In this document: positions 1 to 13,358 of the stretch, one piece after another
Position numbering within the stretch: the first letter of the stretch is position 1
Layout of the letters: each line of letters opens with the position of its first letter
Made by a program: the position numbers and the translations under genes
Assembly (NCBI RefSeq): GCF_000153485.2
Contig: NC_018721.1
Coordinates: 3,720,001 to 3,784,000, forward strand
DNA from: Psychroflexus torquis ATCC 700755
Lineage (GTDB): Bacteria; Bacteroidota; Bacteroidia; Flavobacteriales; Flavobacteriaceae
DNA length: 64,000 bases
Direction: 5' to 3'
Notes under the pieces: model-generated
What the model was told of the DNA's origin: nothing
Database searches by the model: none
What the model saw: the letters and a program-made list of their open reading frames with translations, nothing else

Positions 1-12
1 TAAATCACAACA

Positions 13-672
13 ATGACTAAAGCATTTATATTCGATCTCGATGGGGTCATCGTAGACACTGCGAAATTTCATTATTTAACATGGAAAAACTTAGCGGACT
101 CTCTAGGTATTCCTTTTTCTGAAGAGAAGAATGAACAGTTAAAAGGGGTTTCCAGAGCAAAATCCCTTGAGAAAATTTTAGAATGGGGTCACAAAATTCT
201 TCCTAAAGCTGAATTTGAATCTCTTATGTTTAAAAAAAATGAAGAGTACTTGTCATTTGTCAATCAAATGACTGAAAAGGATATACTTCCTGGAGTTATG
301 AAAACTCTAGACTACCTTAGGTCTAATGGTTATGCTATAGCCTTAGGATCTGCTAGTAAAAACGCTAGGCTAATCCTATCTAAAGTTGGTCTTGAGGCTT
401 ATTTTGAAGAGATTATTGACGGAAACGAAGTCACTAAAGCCAAACCCGATCCCGAAGTTTTTCTAAAAGGAATCGATGCCCTTGGAGGTACTCCCAAATA
501 TGCTATTGTCTTTGAAGATTCTTTAGCAGGAATTGAAGCTGCAAACACAGCATGTATGACTAGTGTTGGCATAGGTGATAAATCTATTTTAAAAGAGGCA
601 GATTTCAATTTTCAAGACTTCATTGAAATCGATAAATCTGTAATTGAAACGTTGATTAAATTCAAGAAATAA
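13..672 (+). CDS. pgmB: beta-phosphoglucomutase (HAD superfamily)
   Basis: A 219-residue HAD hydrolase of the beta-phosphoglucomutase type, which interconverts beta-glucose-1-phosphate and glucose-6-phosphate in the cytoplasm. Motif I is DLDGVIVDT with nucleophile Asp8 and general acid Asp10. A GSASKNA segment supplies motif II, KAKPDPEVF the motif III lysine, and VFEDSLAGIEAA the metal-binding acidic pair. Length matches the family. It lies 20 bp ahead of the GH65 phosphorylase, which releases beta-glucose-1-phosphate, so the pair forms a maltose phosphorolysis route. The TAA at positions 1-3 is probably the stop of an upstream gene of the same operon. Confidence 0.93.
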   Translation: MTKAFIFDLDGVIVDTAKFHYLTWKNLADSLGIPFSEEKNEQLKGVSRAKSLEKILEWGHKILPKAEFESLMFKKNEEYLSFVNQMTEKDILPGVMKTLDYLRSNGYAIALGSASKNARLILSKVGLEAYFEEIIDGNEVTKAKPDPEVFLKGIDALGGTPKYAIVFEDSLAGIEAANTACMTSVGIGDKSILKEADFNFQDFIEIDKSVIETLIKFKK

Positions 673-692
673 ATTATTAAACGACTAAAGTT

Positions 693-2978
693 ATGAATCA
701 AGATTATATCACACCAGACCAATGGTCGATTAAAGAAGACGGATTTGAAATTGATAACGTTCAATCTTCAGAGAGCTTATTTAGTATAGGAAATGGCTCG
801 ATGGGACAACGTGCCAATTTTGAAGAAACTTATACAGGGCCAAGCTTTCAGGGAAGCTATATTGGAGGCGTCTATTATCCAGATAAAACTAGAGTTGGCT
901 GGTGGAAAAACGGATATCCAGAGTATTTCTCTAAAGTGCTAAATGCACCCAACTGGATAGGAATTAATGTGATGGTCAATGATGAAACCCTTGATTTGTT
1001 TAGCTGTAAAAAGATAGATAAATTTAGTCGTGAACTCAATATGAAAGAAGGCTGGCTTGGCAGAAGTTTTGAAGCAACACTTCAGAACGACACCATTGTA
1101 AAAGTAAATGTCAAGCGGTTTTTGAGTTTGGAGCATGAAGAATTGGGTGCCATAAAGTATGATATTACTCCTTTAAATACAAAGGCGAAAATCACTTATC
1201 AACCTTATTTAGATTCTGGGATTACAAACCAAGATACCAATTGGGATGATCAGTTTTGGCAAACCACTTATAAAGAAGTTGACCAAAACCAGGGGTTTAT
1301 AAGATCTCATACGCTTAAAACCTTTTATGAGGTTTGTTCTTTTATGGAATCTAAGGTATTTCTTAATAGTAAAGAACTAAGCACTCAGGGGGAATCTCTT
1401 CAAAAAGAGATGGAGGTTTCCATTTCATTTTCAGAGTATGTGGCCAAGGGGAGCACATTCAGCATTCATAAATTTGCAGGCTATACGACCTCTTTAAATC
1501 ATGATAAAACAGAACTTATTTCTGCAGCAAAATCCATCTTGAAAATGGCGGCTGATAAGGGTTTTGATACTTTGCTTCAATCTCAAAAAGAAGCTTGGGA
1601 TAAAATTTGGCAAATGAGTGATATTACAATTGAGGGGGATGTGAAAGCCCAGCAGGGGATTAGGTTTAATATTTTTCAACTTAACCAAACCTACACGGGG
1701 ACAGATCATAGATTGAACATTGGTCCAAAAGGATTTACTGGAGAAAAATACGGTGGAAGCACTTACTGGGATACCGAAGCCTATTGTATACCTTTCTATA
1801 TGGCTACCAAAGATCAACATGTCGCTAGAAACTTATTGAAATACAGATATAACCACTTAGGTAAAGCCATTGAAAATGCAGAAAAACTCGGTTTTTCAAA
1901 TGGTGCTGCTTTATATCCTATGGTCACTATGGATGGAGAGGAGTCTCATAACGAATGGGAAATTACCTTCGAAGAAATACATCGAAATGGTGCTATTGCT
2001 TATGCGATTTTTAATTACCACCGCTTTACAGATGATTATTCCTATATCCAAGAAATGGGTCTGGAAGTTTTAATAGCCATTGCTAGATTTTGGCATCAGC
2101 GATCTACGTTTTCTAAGCCTAAGGATAAGTATGTTATTTTGGGGGTTACAGGGCCTAATGAATATGAAAATAATGTCAATAACAACTGGTACACCAACTA
2201 TATAGCAAAATGGTGTATTGAGTATGCAGTAGAGAATATTAGAAAAGTCGAAAAGGAATTTAAAGACGATTATGGAAGGATTTTCCAGAAAACGGGATTA
2301 ACGACTACCGAAGTTGATGACATGCTTAAAGTAGCAGAAAACATGTATTTCCCCTATTCAGAAGAACATGGCGTTTATTTACAGCAGGAAGGATTCTTAG
2401 ACAAAGAGATGGTGAAAGTTGATGATTTGGATAAGAATCTGCGTCCTATCAATCAAAATTGGTCCTGGGATAGAATTTTACGTTCACCATATATCAAACA
2501 AGCAGATACGTTGCAAGGATTTTACTTTTTCGAACATCATTTCAAGACAGAAGACCTCGAAAAGCATTTTGATTTCTATGAGCCATTTACAGTTCATGAA
2601 TCTTCGCTTTCTCCATGTGTTCATAGTATTCAAGCTGCACTCTTAGGAAGAATGGAACAAGCTTATTCGTTTTATCTAAGAACATCGCGTTTGGATCTAG
2701 ATGATTATAACAAAGAAGTGAAAGAAGGATGTCATATCACGAGTATGGCAGGCACATGGATGAGTATTGTAGAGGGTTTTGGCGGTATGCGTGTCAAAAA
2801 TGATCAGCTTCACTTTTCTCCAAAAATCCCTAAAGAATGGAGGTCGTATTCTTTCAAAGTAAATTTTAGAAATCACATTTTAAAAGTCAATGTGAGTCAT
2901 GATAGAACAGAATTCACTTTAGAGAAAGGGGAAGCTCTAGCTGTAGACCTAGACGGAAAAACAATCGAAGTAGCTTAA
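693..2978 (+). CDS. GH65 glycoside phosphorylase, probably maltose phosphorylase
   Basis: A 761-residue cytoplasmic protein with GH65 architecture: N-terminal beta-sandwich, (alpha/alpha)6 barrel and short C-terminal beta-sheet. The segment GVTGPNEYENNVNNNWYTN carries the expected general acid, Glu490 by codon count. No signal peptide is present, as expected for an enzyme using imported maltose and phosphate to give glucose and beta-glucose-1-phosphate. Linkage to pgmB upstream and to GH97/GH13 genes downstream favours maltose over trehalose or kojibiose as substrate, but specificity within GH65 cannot be read with certainty. Confidence 0.88.
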   Translation: MNQDYITPDQWSIKEDGFEIDNVQSSESLFSIGNGSMGQRANFEETYTGPSFQGSYIGGVYYPDKTRVGWWKNGYPEYFSKVLNAPNWIGINVMVNDETLDLFSCKKIDKFSRELNMKEGWLGRSFEATLQNDTIVKVNVKRFLSLEHEELGAIKYDITPLNTKAKITYQPYLDSGITNQDTNWDDQFWQTTYKEVDQNQGFIRSHTLKTFYEVCSFMESKVFLNSKELSTQGESLQKEMEVSISFSEYVAKGSTFSIHKFAGYTTSLNHDKTELISAAKSILKMAADKGFDTLLQSQKEAWDKIWQMSDITIEGDVKAQQGIRFNIFQLNQTYTGTDHRLNIGPKGFTGEKYGGSTYWDTEAYCIPFYMATKDQHVARNLLKYRYNHLGKAIENAEKLGFSNGAALYPMVTMDGEESHNEWEITFEEIHRNGAIAYAIFNYHRFTDDYSYIQEMGLEVLIAIARFWHQRSTFSKPKDKYVILGVTGPNEYENNVNNNWYTNYIAKWCIEYAVENIRKVEKEFKDDYGRIFQKTGLTTTEVDDMLKVAENMYFPYSEEHGVYLQQEGFLDKEMVKVDDLDKNLRPINQNWSWDRILRSPYIKQADTLQGFYFFEHHFKTEDLEKHFDFYEPFTVHESSLSPCVHSIQAALLGRMEQAYSFYLRTSRLDLDDYNKEVKEGCHITSMAGTWMSIVEGFGGMRVKNDQLHFSPKIPKEWRSYSFKVNFRNHILKVNVSHDRTEFTLEKGEALAVDLDGKTIEVA

Positions 2979-5105
<2,127 letters not shown>

Positions 5106-5114
5106 ATTTTAGAT

Positions 5115-7010
5115 ATGAAACATAGGAATTTTTTAAAACCACAAGTATTTGCTTTGGGATGTTTTTTTCTTCTGAATTTGTTTTCAGTGGAATTCAATGC
5201 ACAAGATTTAAAAATTGAACCTCCTAATTGGTGGATTGGCATGCAAACAAATGATTTGCAACTTTTGGTTCATGCAAAGCATATCTCAACCTATCAGCCT
5301 GAGTTGAATTACGCCGGAGTTGAATTGATAAAGGTTCATAAGGCAGATAGCCCAAATTACTTATTTTTAGATGTAACTATTTCAGAAGAAGCAAAAGCGG
5401 GAACGTTCACTATCAACTTCAAAAGAAAAGGGGAAAAGAACTTGAAGTTCATTTACGAGTTAAAGCAAAGAGAAAAATCAGCAGAAGAGTATGTAGGTTT
5501 TAACCACACAGATGCAGTGTATTTAATCACACCAGATCGTTTTGCAAATGGCGATCCTAGTAATGATGTTGTAAAAGGGCTTAAAGAAGCTAAAATGAAT
5601 CGCGATAATAACTATGCAAGACATGGTGGAGATCTACAAGGAATTATAGATCATCTGGATTATATTTCGGGAATGGGATTTACCAGTATTTGGTCTAGCC
5701 CGTTGTTAACAAACGATATGAACTCCTCTTCTTATCATGGTTATGCGATCACCGATTTTTATGAAGTAGATCCCCGATTTGGAACTTTAGATTTATATAA
5801 AGAGTTATCTCAAAAAGCCTCTGAACAAGGAGTTGGTCTTATCATGGATATGATTGCCAACCACTGTGGAAGTGAACATTGGTGGATGAAAGATTTACCC
5901 TTCAAGGATTGGCTCAACTATCAGGAACTTTATGAATCTGGTCAAAACATACCAAACTCCAATCATCGGAGATCAATCAATCAAGATCTATATGCCTCAG
6001 AATTGGATTCTAAAATTATGCACGAAGGTTGGTTTGTACCAACTATGCCCGATTTGAATCAGCGGAATCCATTTTTAGCAACCTACATCATTCAAAATAG
6101 TATTTGGTGGGTTGAAACTTTAGGTTTACACGGGATTCGTCAAGACACCTATCCGTATCCAAATAAAGCCTTTATGTCCAATTGGGCAGGAGCTATTATG
6201 GAAGAGTATCCCAATTTCAATATAGTTGGAGAGGAATGGACGACAGACCAACTACTCGTAGGATATTGGCAGGATGGAGCAAAAAATAAAGACGGATACA
6301 AGTCCAATTTAAGATCTACAATGGATTTTCCTATGCAGATGAAAATCGTGCAGGCCTTAAATGATGATAGCAAGGGTTGGGGGAGCGGTTTGATGAAAAT
6401 TTATGAAGGTTTAGCTAACGACTTTTACTATGCAGAGCCTAAGGATATTATGATTTTCGCAGATAACCATGATATGGATAGAATTTTCACTCAGTTACAG
6501 GAAGACATTGATAAGACCAAAATGGCGTTGGGGCTTATGTTAATTCTACCTAGAACACCTCAAATCTATTATGGCACTGAAATTTTAATGGAGAATTCAG
6601 AAAAGCCCGGTGATCATGGGTTAATAAGAACTGATTTTCCTGGCGGCTGGGCCGGAGATGAAGTGAATGCGTTTACGGGTCAAAACCTTAGTAGCGAAAA
6701 AGCAGCCTTTCAATTGTTTTTAAAAAACATATTGAATTTCAGAAAAAATTCAGAAGCTATTTTAGAGGGGGAAATGGTTCATTTTGCACCTTCCAATGGT
6801 ATTTATCCACTATTCAGAATTCATGAAAATGAAGTGGTGGCGGTATTTCTAAATACCAACGAAAGTAAAACTATTATAGACTTAAATGTATTTGAGGAGT
6901 TAGATCTTCAGGATACTTTATTTCAAGATATTTTGGGTGAAACTGATTTTACCTGGAAAAAAGAACTTCAGTTAAAACCTGGGTTTTCTGTTTTTAGTGC
7001 AAAGCTGTAA
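5115..7010 (+). CDS. GH13 neopullulanase/cyclomaltodextrinase-like amylase (SusA-like)
   Basis: A 631-residue GH13 enzyme with a signal peptide and an N-terminal beta-sandwich (about residues 30-125) typical of neopullulanase and cyclomaltodextrinase relatives. Conserved GH13 blocks are visible: DMIANH (region I), GIRQDTYPYP with the nucleophile Asp (region II), NIVGEEWT with the acid Glu (region III) and FADNHDMDR (region IV). It likely cleaves alpha-1,4-glucans or cyclodextrins in the periplasm and feeds the GH97 enzyme encoded 9 bp upstream. Confidence 0.9.
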   Translation: MKHRNFLKPQVFALGCFFLLNLFSVEFNAQDLKIEPPNWWIGMQTNDLQLLVHAKHISTYQPELNYAGVELIKVHKADSPNYLFLDVTISEEAKAGTFTINFKRKGEKNLKFIYELKQREKSAEEYVGFNHTDAVYLITPDRFANGDPSNDVVKGLKEAKMNRDNNYARHGGDLQGIIDHLDYISGMGFTSIWSSPLLTNDMNSSSYHGYAITDFYEVDPRFGTLDLYKELSQKASEQGVGLIMDMIANHCGSEHWWMKDLPFKDWLNYQELYESGQNIPNSNHRRSINQDLYASELDSKIMHEGWFVPTMPDLNQRNPFLATYIIQNSIWWVETLGLHGIRQDTYPYPNKAFMSNWAGAIMEEYPNFNIVGEEWTTDQLLVGYWQDGAKNKDGYKSNLRSTMDFPMQMKIVQALNDDSKGWGSGLMKIYEGLANDFYYAEPKDIMIFADNHDMDRIFTQLQEDIDKTKMALGLMLILPRTPQIYYGTEILMENSEKPGDHGLIRTDFPGGWAGDEVNAFTGQNLSSEKAAFQLFLKNILNFRKNSEAILEGEMVHFAPSNGIYPLFRIHENEVVAVFLNTNESKTIIDLNVFEELDLQDTLFQDILGETDFTWKKELQLKPGFSVFSAKL

Positions 7011-7089
7011 GAAGGCTTTATTAAATTCAGAATAAAAGAAAAATACTTTTACATCGCTAAATAAAACTATCAAATTAAAACCCGATAAA

Positions 7090-8517
7090 ATGAAGATAAT
7101 CCAATACGTAAGCTTAGTGATATTGTCAACATTAGTGCTAGCTTCTTGTCAGCAAAAAAAAGAGGAAGAGTCTAAGGCTTTAGAGCCAATTTCTAATGAA
7201 ATTCTAGAATCTTCTGTGATTTATGAAGCTAATATTCGTCAATATTCACCTGAAGGAACCTTCGAAGCTTTTACAAAAGATATTCCCCAGCTTAAAGAAT
7301 TGGGCGTAAAGGTAATTTGGCTAATGCCTATTTATCCTATCTCTATGAAAAACAGGAAAGCTACTGCAGATTTATCGATTGAAGATATTGAGGATCCTGA
7401 AGAAAAGGAAAAGTACTTAGGGAGTTATTATGCAATTTCAGATTATACCGCAGTTAATCCTGATTTCGGGACATTAGATGATTTTGATAAGTTGGTAGAC
7501 ACTGCTCATGAAAACGGTATGTACGTTATCCTCGATTGGGTGGCAAACCATACAGGCTGGAACCATGAATGGATAGAAAAACACCCAGACTATTATCATA
7601 AAGATAAAGAGGGGAATGTCACCGACCCTATTAACCCAGATACAGGTGAATCTTGGGGATGGACAGATGTTGCTCACCTGAATTATGAAAGCGATTCGCT
7701 TTGGATAGCGATGAAGGATGAAATGTTATACTGGGTAAAAGAAAAAAACATCGATGGTTTTAGATGTGATGTAGCTGGTAATGTCACTACAGATTTTTGG
7801 AATTATGTCGTTCCAGAGTTAAAGAAAGAAAAGCCAGTATTTATGTTAGCTGAAAGTGAAGATAAAGAGTTGTTTTACGAAGCTTTTGATATGGGTTATA
7901 ATTGGGAAGGTCATCATATTATAAACGAAATTGCTCAAGGTAAAATGTCAGTGAAAAATTGGGATGAATACATGGCCAAAATTGATACTACTTATCAGGA
8001 TGATGATTATTTGATGAATTTTATAACTAACCATGACGAGAATTCCTGGAATGGTACCGTTAAGGAACGATTGGGAGAGGCTTCAGAAACTATGTTAGCG
8101 CTTACCTATGCCTTGCCGGGCATGCCTTTAATATACAGTGGACAAGAATATGGTATGAATCATAGGTTAAAGTTTTTTGAGAAAGACACAATACCCAAAA
8201 CTAAAGGAGAAACCTGGAAGACCTTAGAAAAGCTAGGCGCTTTAAAAAACAATCGAAAAGTTCTGCATGGAGCTAAGAATGGAGCTTCTTATAAGCGACT
8301 ATCGACTTCAAACGATGAGCATATTCTGGCTTTCCAAAGAGAAAAGAATGGCGATACATTTATATTTATAGCTAACTTTTCGGACAAGAAGCAAGAGTTT
8401 ATGATTTCAGTTTCTGGAGATTTTGTAGATTATGAATTATTTGATGAGGTAAGTTTAAAAACTGATGAAATTCACAATTTTGAGGCTTGGGAACACAAAA
8501 TTTTATTATCTAAGTAA
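7090..8517 (+). CDS. GH13 alpha-amylase lipoprotein
   Basis: A 475-residue GH13 amylase carried on a lipoprotein signal: the lipobox is LASC with Cys at residue 20, followed by a charged linker. GH13 blocks are DWVANHTGWNHEW, GFRCDVAGNV (nucleophile Asp), FMLAESED (acid Glu) and FITNHDENSW. A short C-terminal beta domain follows. Lipidation places it at the outer membrane or cell surface, where it would make the first cuts in starch-like polymers. It is the last gene of the alpha-glucan group, separated from the previous gene by 79 bp that may hold its own promoter. Confidence 0.9.
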   Translation: MKIIQYVSLVILSTLVLASCQQKKEEESKALEPISNEILESSVIYEANIRQYSPEGTFEAFTKDIPQLKELGVKVIWLMPIYPISMKNRKATADLSIEDIEDPEEKEKYLGSYYAISDYTAVNPDFGTLDDFDKLVDTAHENGMYVILDWVANHTGWNHEWIEKHPDYYHKDKEGNVTDPINPDTGESWGWTDVAHLNYESDSLWIAMKDEMLYWVKEKNIDGFRCDVAGNVTTDFWNYVVPELKKEKPVFMLAESEDKELFYEAFDMGYNWEGHHIINEIAQGKMSVKNWDEYMAKIDTTYQDDDYLMNFITNHDENSWNGTVKERLGEASETMLALTYALPGMPLIYSGQEYGMNHRLKFFEKDTIPKTKGETWKTLEKLGALKNNRKVLHGAKNGASYKRLSTSNDEHILAFQREKNGDTFIFIANFSDKKQEFMISVSGDFVDYELFDEVSLKTDEIHNFEAWEHKILLSK

Positions 8518-8623
8518 AAATTGACTATTTTTTATAAAATTTTAATAATGTTTATCTTTCGAAATCGTTTTAGTAGATAACTTAATTAGTGAGAATCTTA
8601 TATTTAAAATATATTTGGAAAAA

Positions 8624-9610
8624 ATGAGTAAGAAATTAACTAAAATAGCTGTTTTAACATCCGGCGGTGATTCCCCTGGGATGAATGCAGCAATAAGAGC
8701 AGTTGTAAGAAATGCTGCTTATTGTGATCTCAAATGTGACGGTGTTTACAGAGGTTACCAAGGCTTAATTGAAAATGAATTTATCGAATTAGGTCCAAGG
8801 GATGTCAAAAACACTATTAATAGAGGGGGTACTTTTCTAAAGTCCGCTCGTTCAAAAGGCTTTATGACCAAAGAAGGTCGGCAAAAAGCCTACGATAACT
8901 TAATGGCTAGAGATGTAGATGCTCTTGTGGTTATAGGGGGTGATGGAACATTTACAGGGGCTTCTATTTTTAGTAAGGAATTCGATATTCCTATTATTGG
9001 TATTCCTGGAACCATAGATAACGACATCAATGGAACCGACTATACTATAGGCTATGATACAGCGCTTAATACAGTTGTCGAAGCCATAGATAAAATTCGA
9101 GATACAGCAAGTTCTCACGATCGCTTATTTTTGGTAGAAGTTATGGGCAGAGATGCTGGCGATATCGCTTTAAATAGTGGGATAGGTGCAGGTGCTGAAG
9201 AAATTCTAATTCCTGAGGAAAACATGGGCATAGAGCGTCTGTTGGAATCTCTTGATAAAAGCCGTAAAACGGGTAAAACGTCTAGCATTATAGTCGTCTC
9301 TGAAGGAGACCAAATTGGTAAAAATATTACTGAGGTGGCAAATTCTATCCAAACTAGGCTTCCAGATTATGAAGTAAAAGTAACTGTACTTGGTCATATC
9401 CAACGGGGAGGTTCTCCAAGTTGCTCCGATAGGGTTCTTGCCAGTAGATTAGGAGTAGGAGCTGTTGATGCATTGCTGGAAGGATATTCTAATATTATGG
9501 TTGGCATAGAACACAAAAAGATAGTTTACGTTCCCTTTGATACGGCCATTAATATTAAAAAAGTATTAGATAAAGATTTGATAAGAGTTGCAGATATTGT
9601 ATCCTCTTAA
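8624..9610 (+). CDS. pfkA: ATP-dependent 6-phosphofructokinase
   Basis: Phosphorylates fructose-6-phosphate to fructose-1,6-bisphosphate in glycolysis. The 328-residue length is standard for bacterial PfkA. Signature blocks are SGGDSPGMNAAIRA (ATP-binding glycine loop), GGDGTFTGA, PGTIDNDINGTDYTIG with the catalytic Asp, and VMGRDAGDIAL. I chose ATG 8624 over the in-frame TTG at 8615 because it gives the usual MSKKLTKIAVLTSGG start. gapA follows 30 bp downstream, a pairing seen in other Bacteroidota. Confidence 0.95.
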   Translation: MSKKLTKIAVLTSGGDSPGMNAAIRAVVRNAAYCDLKCDGVYRGYQGLIENEFIELGPRDVKNTINRGGTFLKSARSKGFMTKEGRQKAYDNLMARDVDALVVIGGDGTFTGASIFSKEFDIPIIGIPGTIDNDINGTDYTIGYDTALNTVVEAIDKIRDTASSHDRLFLVEVMGRDAGDIALNSGIGAGAEEILIPEENMGIERLLESLDKSRKTGKTSSIIVVSEGDQIGKNITEVANSIQTRLPDYEVKVTVLGHIQRGGSPSCSDRVLASRLGVGAVDALLEGYSNIMVGIEHKKIVYVPFDTAINIKKVLDKDLIRVADIVSS

Positions 9611-9628
9611 ATATATATTAAACCTTAA

Positions 9629-10636
<1,008 letters not shown>

Positions 10637-10651
10637 TTTTTAATTAATCAC

Positions 10652-10685
10652 AAAAGCTTGAATAGGTTACTGTTCAAGCTTTTTT
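10652..10685 (+). terminator. intrinsic terminator after gapA
   Basis: An 11-bp perfect stem (AAAAGCTTGAA pairing with TTCAAGCTTTT) around a 10-nt loop, followed by a T run. It sits 15 bp past the gapA stop and ends the pfkA-gapA transcript. Confidence 0.85.
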
Positions 10686-10698
10686 AATATATAAGACT

Positions 10699-11559
10699 AT
10701 GATACTTATTGCTGATGGTGGGTCTACAAAGTGTGATTGGATTTTATTGGATGATGAAGGAGAAGTTGTAACCAAAACTAGAACTAAAGGATTAAATCCT
10801 GCTGTTTTTAAACCCGATATTTTAAAGTCTCGCTTACAAGAAAATGATGCACTAAAGCAAATTATTCCTAAAGTGAGCAGAGTTGATTTTTACGGAGCAG
10901 GTTGTGGCACTCCGACACCCATAAAAAACTTAAAGGGAATTTTAGAAGACTACTTTAATAATGCTGAGGTGAATGTTGAAGAGGACATGGTTGCTGCTGC
11001 ATTAGCGGCGACTACAGAGCGCGGTATCGTCTGTATATTAGGAACTGGATCTAATTCTTGTTTTTTTGATGGTAAAAAAGTCCACATGGAAGTGGAGTCA
11101 CTTGGTTATGTCTTGATGGATGAGGCCAGCGGTAACTATTTTGGTAAACGTTTAATACGCGACTACTATTATAAGACCATGGGAAAAGATATGAGTAAAG
11201 AGTTTGCTAAACGTTATGATCTCTCAGCAGACTCTATAAAACGAAATGTATACAAAGAAGATAACCCCAATACGTATTTAGCCTCTTTTGCTGAATTTAT
11301 TTTTACTGCACAAGAACGAAATGGGTATTTTTATAAATTGATTTATGAAGGGATGGAAAAGTTTATTGAGCGCAGAGTGATGTGTTATAAACAAGCTCAA
11401 AATGTCCCTATCCATTTTATAGGTTCAATTGCTTTCTTTTCTGAGGATATTATTCGTGATGTTGCTAAACGTTACCATTTAAACATTGGAAACGTCATCA
11501 GAAGACCTATCGATGGTCTTATATCTCATTATAAAAAAAATGTTCTAAAAGTTAAATAA
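10699..11559 (+). CDS. BadF/BadG-type ATPase, probable N-acetylglucosamine kinase
   Basis: A 286-residue member of the ASKHA sugar-kinase fold. The phosphate-1 loop is DGGSTKCDW and a second ATP-binding loop is LGTGSNSC. Bacteroidota proteins of this length and pattern are usually called N-acetylglucosamine kinases of the BadF/BadG/BcrA/BcrD group. Its stop codon abuts the start of pgi without a gap, so the two are probably translated from one message and supply hexose-6-phosphates together. The substrate (GlcNAc, glucosamine or glucose) is not decided by the sequence. Confidence 0.75.
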   Translation: MILIADGGSTKCDWILLDDEGEVVTKTRTKGLNPAVFKPDILKSRLQENDALKQIIPKVSRVDFYGAGCGTPTPIKNLKGILEDYFNNAEVNVEEDMVAAALAATTERGIVCILGTGSNSCFFDGKKVHMEVESLGYVLMDEASGNYFGKRLIRDYYYKTMGKDMSKEFAKRYDLSADSIKRNVYKEDNPNTYLASFAEFIFTAQERNGYFYKLIYEGMEKFIERRVMCYKQAQNVPIHFIGSIAFFSEDIIRDVAKRYHLNIGNVIRRPIDGLISHYKKNVLKVK

Positions 11560-13194
11560 ATGCCACTACACACAAAGTCTCCTTTAGATTCAAAACACTG
11601 GAAAGCTTTAGAGACTCTTTCAAAAAAAGACTATGATTTGAAGCCACTATTCGCTTCAAACTCTAATAGATTCAAAGATTTCTCTATTCATTCTGATGAT
11701 TTTCTAGTGGATTATTCCAAAAACTTACTCGATAAAGAAGTTTTAGATCACTTAATACACTTAGCAAAAGAGGCGGGTTTGGATGAGGCTATCAATAGTT
11801 ATTTTGAAGGAGACCTCATCAATCAAACCGAAGGCAGAGCTGTATTACACACAGCTTTAAGAGCCTCTAAAAACAACTCGGCTAAAGTTGAGGGTAAAGA
11901 TGTTTATGGAGATGTACAAGAGGTATTGTCCAAAATTAAAGATTTTGCAGACCAGGTAAATTCTGGTGAACGCGTATCTTTTAGTGGAGATAAATTTACA
12001 GATGTTGTCAATATTGGTATCGGTGGTTCAGACTTAGGCCCACAGATGATTGTAGATGCTTTAGCCTACTACCAAAAGGATATAAAACCTCACTTTGTTT
12101 CCAATGTTGATGGAGATCACGTGATGGAAACCATAAAAGGTTTAAATCCCAAAACAACACTTTTTCTTATTGTTTCTAAATCCTTTACTACACAAGAAAC
12201 TTTGACGAATGCTAATACTCTAAGAGACTGGTTTTTAAAGTCAGCCTCCCTACAAGATGTTAAGCATAATTTTGTAGCTGTTTCTACCAATATAAAAGCA
12301 GTAGAAAACTTTGGAATAGATAAAGACAATATTTTCCCGATGTACGATTGGGTTGGCGGAAGATTTTCTCTATGGAGTGCTGCGGGTCTATCGATAGCAG
12401 TTAGTCTTGGTTCAAAACATTTTCAAGAGCTTTTGGAGGGTGCCGAAGAGATGGATCACCATTTCAAGACCACAGATTTCAAGACTAATATTCCAGTTAT
12501 TCTTGCTTTACTTGGTATCTGGTACAATAACTTTTTGAAAGCTGAAAGTGAAGCTGTTATTCCGTACACCCAATACTTACAAAAACTAGCTTCTTATCTT
12601 CAACAAGCTTCTATGGAAAGCAATGGTAAAAGCGTGGATAGAACTGGACAGAAAACGACTTATCAAACGGGTACACTTGTTTGGGGTGAACCAGGAACAA
12701 ACTCACAACACGCGTTTTTTCAGTTAATTCATCAAGGAACCAAGTTGATTCCTTCAGATTTTATTGGATATAAAATTCCATTGCATGGTAACAAAGAACA
12801 TCATGATATATTGATGGCCAATTATTTTGCCCAAACAGAAGCATTGATGATTGGAAAATCTAAAGAAGAAGTTACAAAAGAGCTTCAAGACTTAGGTATG
12901 AAAGAAAAGGATATTCAAAAGCTACTCCCTTTTAAGGTTTTTGAAGGTAATAAGCCTACGACTTCAATTTTAATGGATAAGTTAACTCCAAAGTCATTAG
13001 GTAAATTGGTAGCGATGTATGAACATAAAATCTTTGTTCAAGGTGTTATTTGGAATATATTCAGTTATGACCAGTGGGGAGTGGAACTTGGCAAACAACT
13101 AGCCAAAAACACGTTGAAAGATATCCAGTCTTCGACTATAGAAGGCTCCCATGATGCTTCTACTAATGCTTTATTAAAGCACTTTAAGGCTTAG
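11560..13194 (+). CDS. pgi: glucose-6-phosphate isomerase
   Basis: A 544-residue phosphoglucose isomerase interconverting glucose-6-phosphate and fructose-6-phosphate. Diagnostic blocks are GIGGSDLGPQM, DWVGGRFSLWSA, GEPGTNSQHAF and SYDQWGVELGK (substrate-binding Lys near the C-terminus). It starts directly after the BadF-type kinase stop and ends 23 bp before a strong terminator. With pfkA and gapA nearby, this stretch is a central-glycolysis cluster. Confidence 0.96.
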   Translation: MPLHTKSPLDSKHWKALETLSKKDYDLKPLFASNSNRFKDFSIHSDDFLVDYSKNLLDKEVLDHLIHLAKEAGLDEAINSYFEGDLINQTEGRAVLHTALRASKNNSAKVEGKDVYGDVQEVLSKIKDFADQVNSGERVSFSGDKFTDVVNIGIGGSDLGPQMIVDALAYYQKDIKPHFVSNVDGDHVMETIKGLNPKTTLFLIVSKSFTTQETLTNANTLRDWFLKSASLQDVKHNFVAVSTNIKAVENFGIDKDNIFPMYDWVGGRFSLWSAAGLSIAVSLGSKHFQELLEGAEEMDHHFKTTDFKTNIPVILALLGIWYNNFLKAESEAVIPYTQYLQKLASYLQQASMESNGKSVDRTGQKTTYQTGTLVWGEPGTNSQHAFFQLIHQGTKLIPSDFIGYKIPLHGNKEHHDILMANYFAQTEALMIGKSKEEVTKELQDLGMKEKDIQKLLPFKVFEGNKPTTSILMDKLTPKSLGKLVAMYEHKIFVQGVIWNIFSYDQWGVELGKQLAKNTLKDIQSSTIEGSHDASTNALLKHFKA

Positions 13195-13217
13195 GTTGTT
13201 CTTTATAAGTTTTAACT

Positions 13218-13248
13218 AAACCCGAAATGCTTGCATTTCGGGTTTTTT
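13218..13248 (+). terminator. intrinsic terminator after pgi
   Basis: A long GC-rich stem (AACCCGAAATGC with GCATTTCGGGTT) around a 2-nt loop, then six T residues. It separates the glycolysis unit from comM. Confidence 0.88.
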
Positions 13249-13358
13249 ATGTAAGATAATTTGGGAATATATATTTAAATACTTAAAAATCAGAGCAATC
13301 GCACGATATGTTTTTAAAAAAGCATATTTTTAGTAAGCTAACTTTTAATCTATGTATT

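Noticed and set aside
8615..8623. TTG start for pfkA
   Set aside because: ATG 8624 is three codons downstream and gives the standard PfkA N-terminus.
13308..13358. Upstream start of comM
   Set aside because: The 17 added residues are not family-like. MLVKVFGSSVFGV at 13359 is the conserved beginning.
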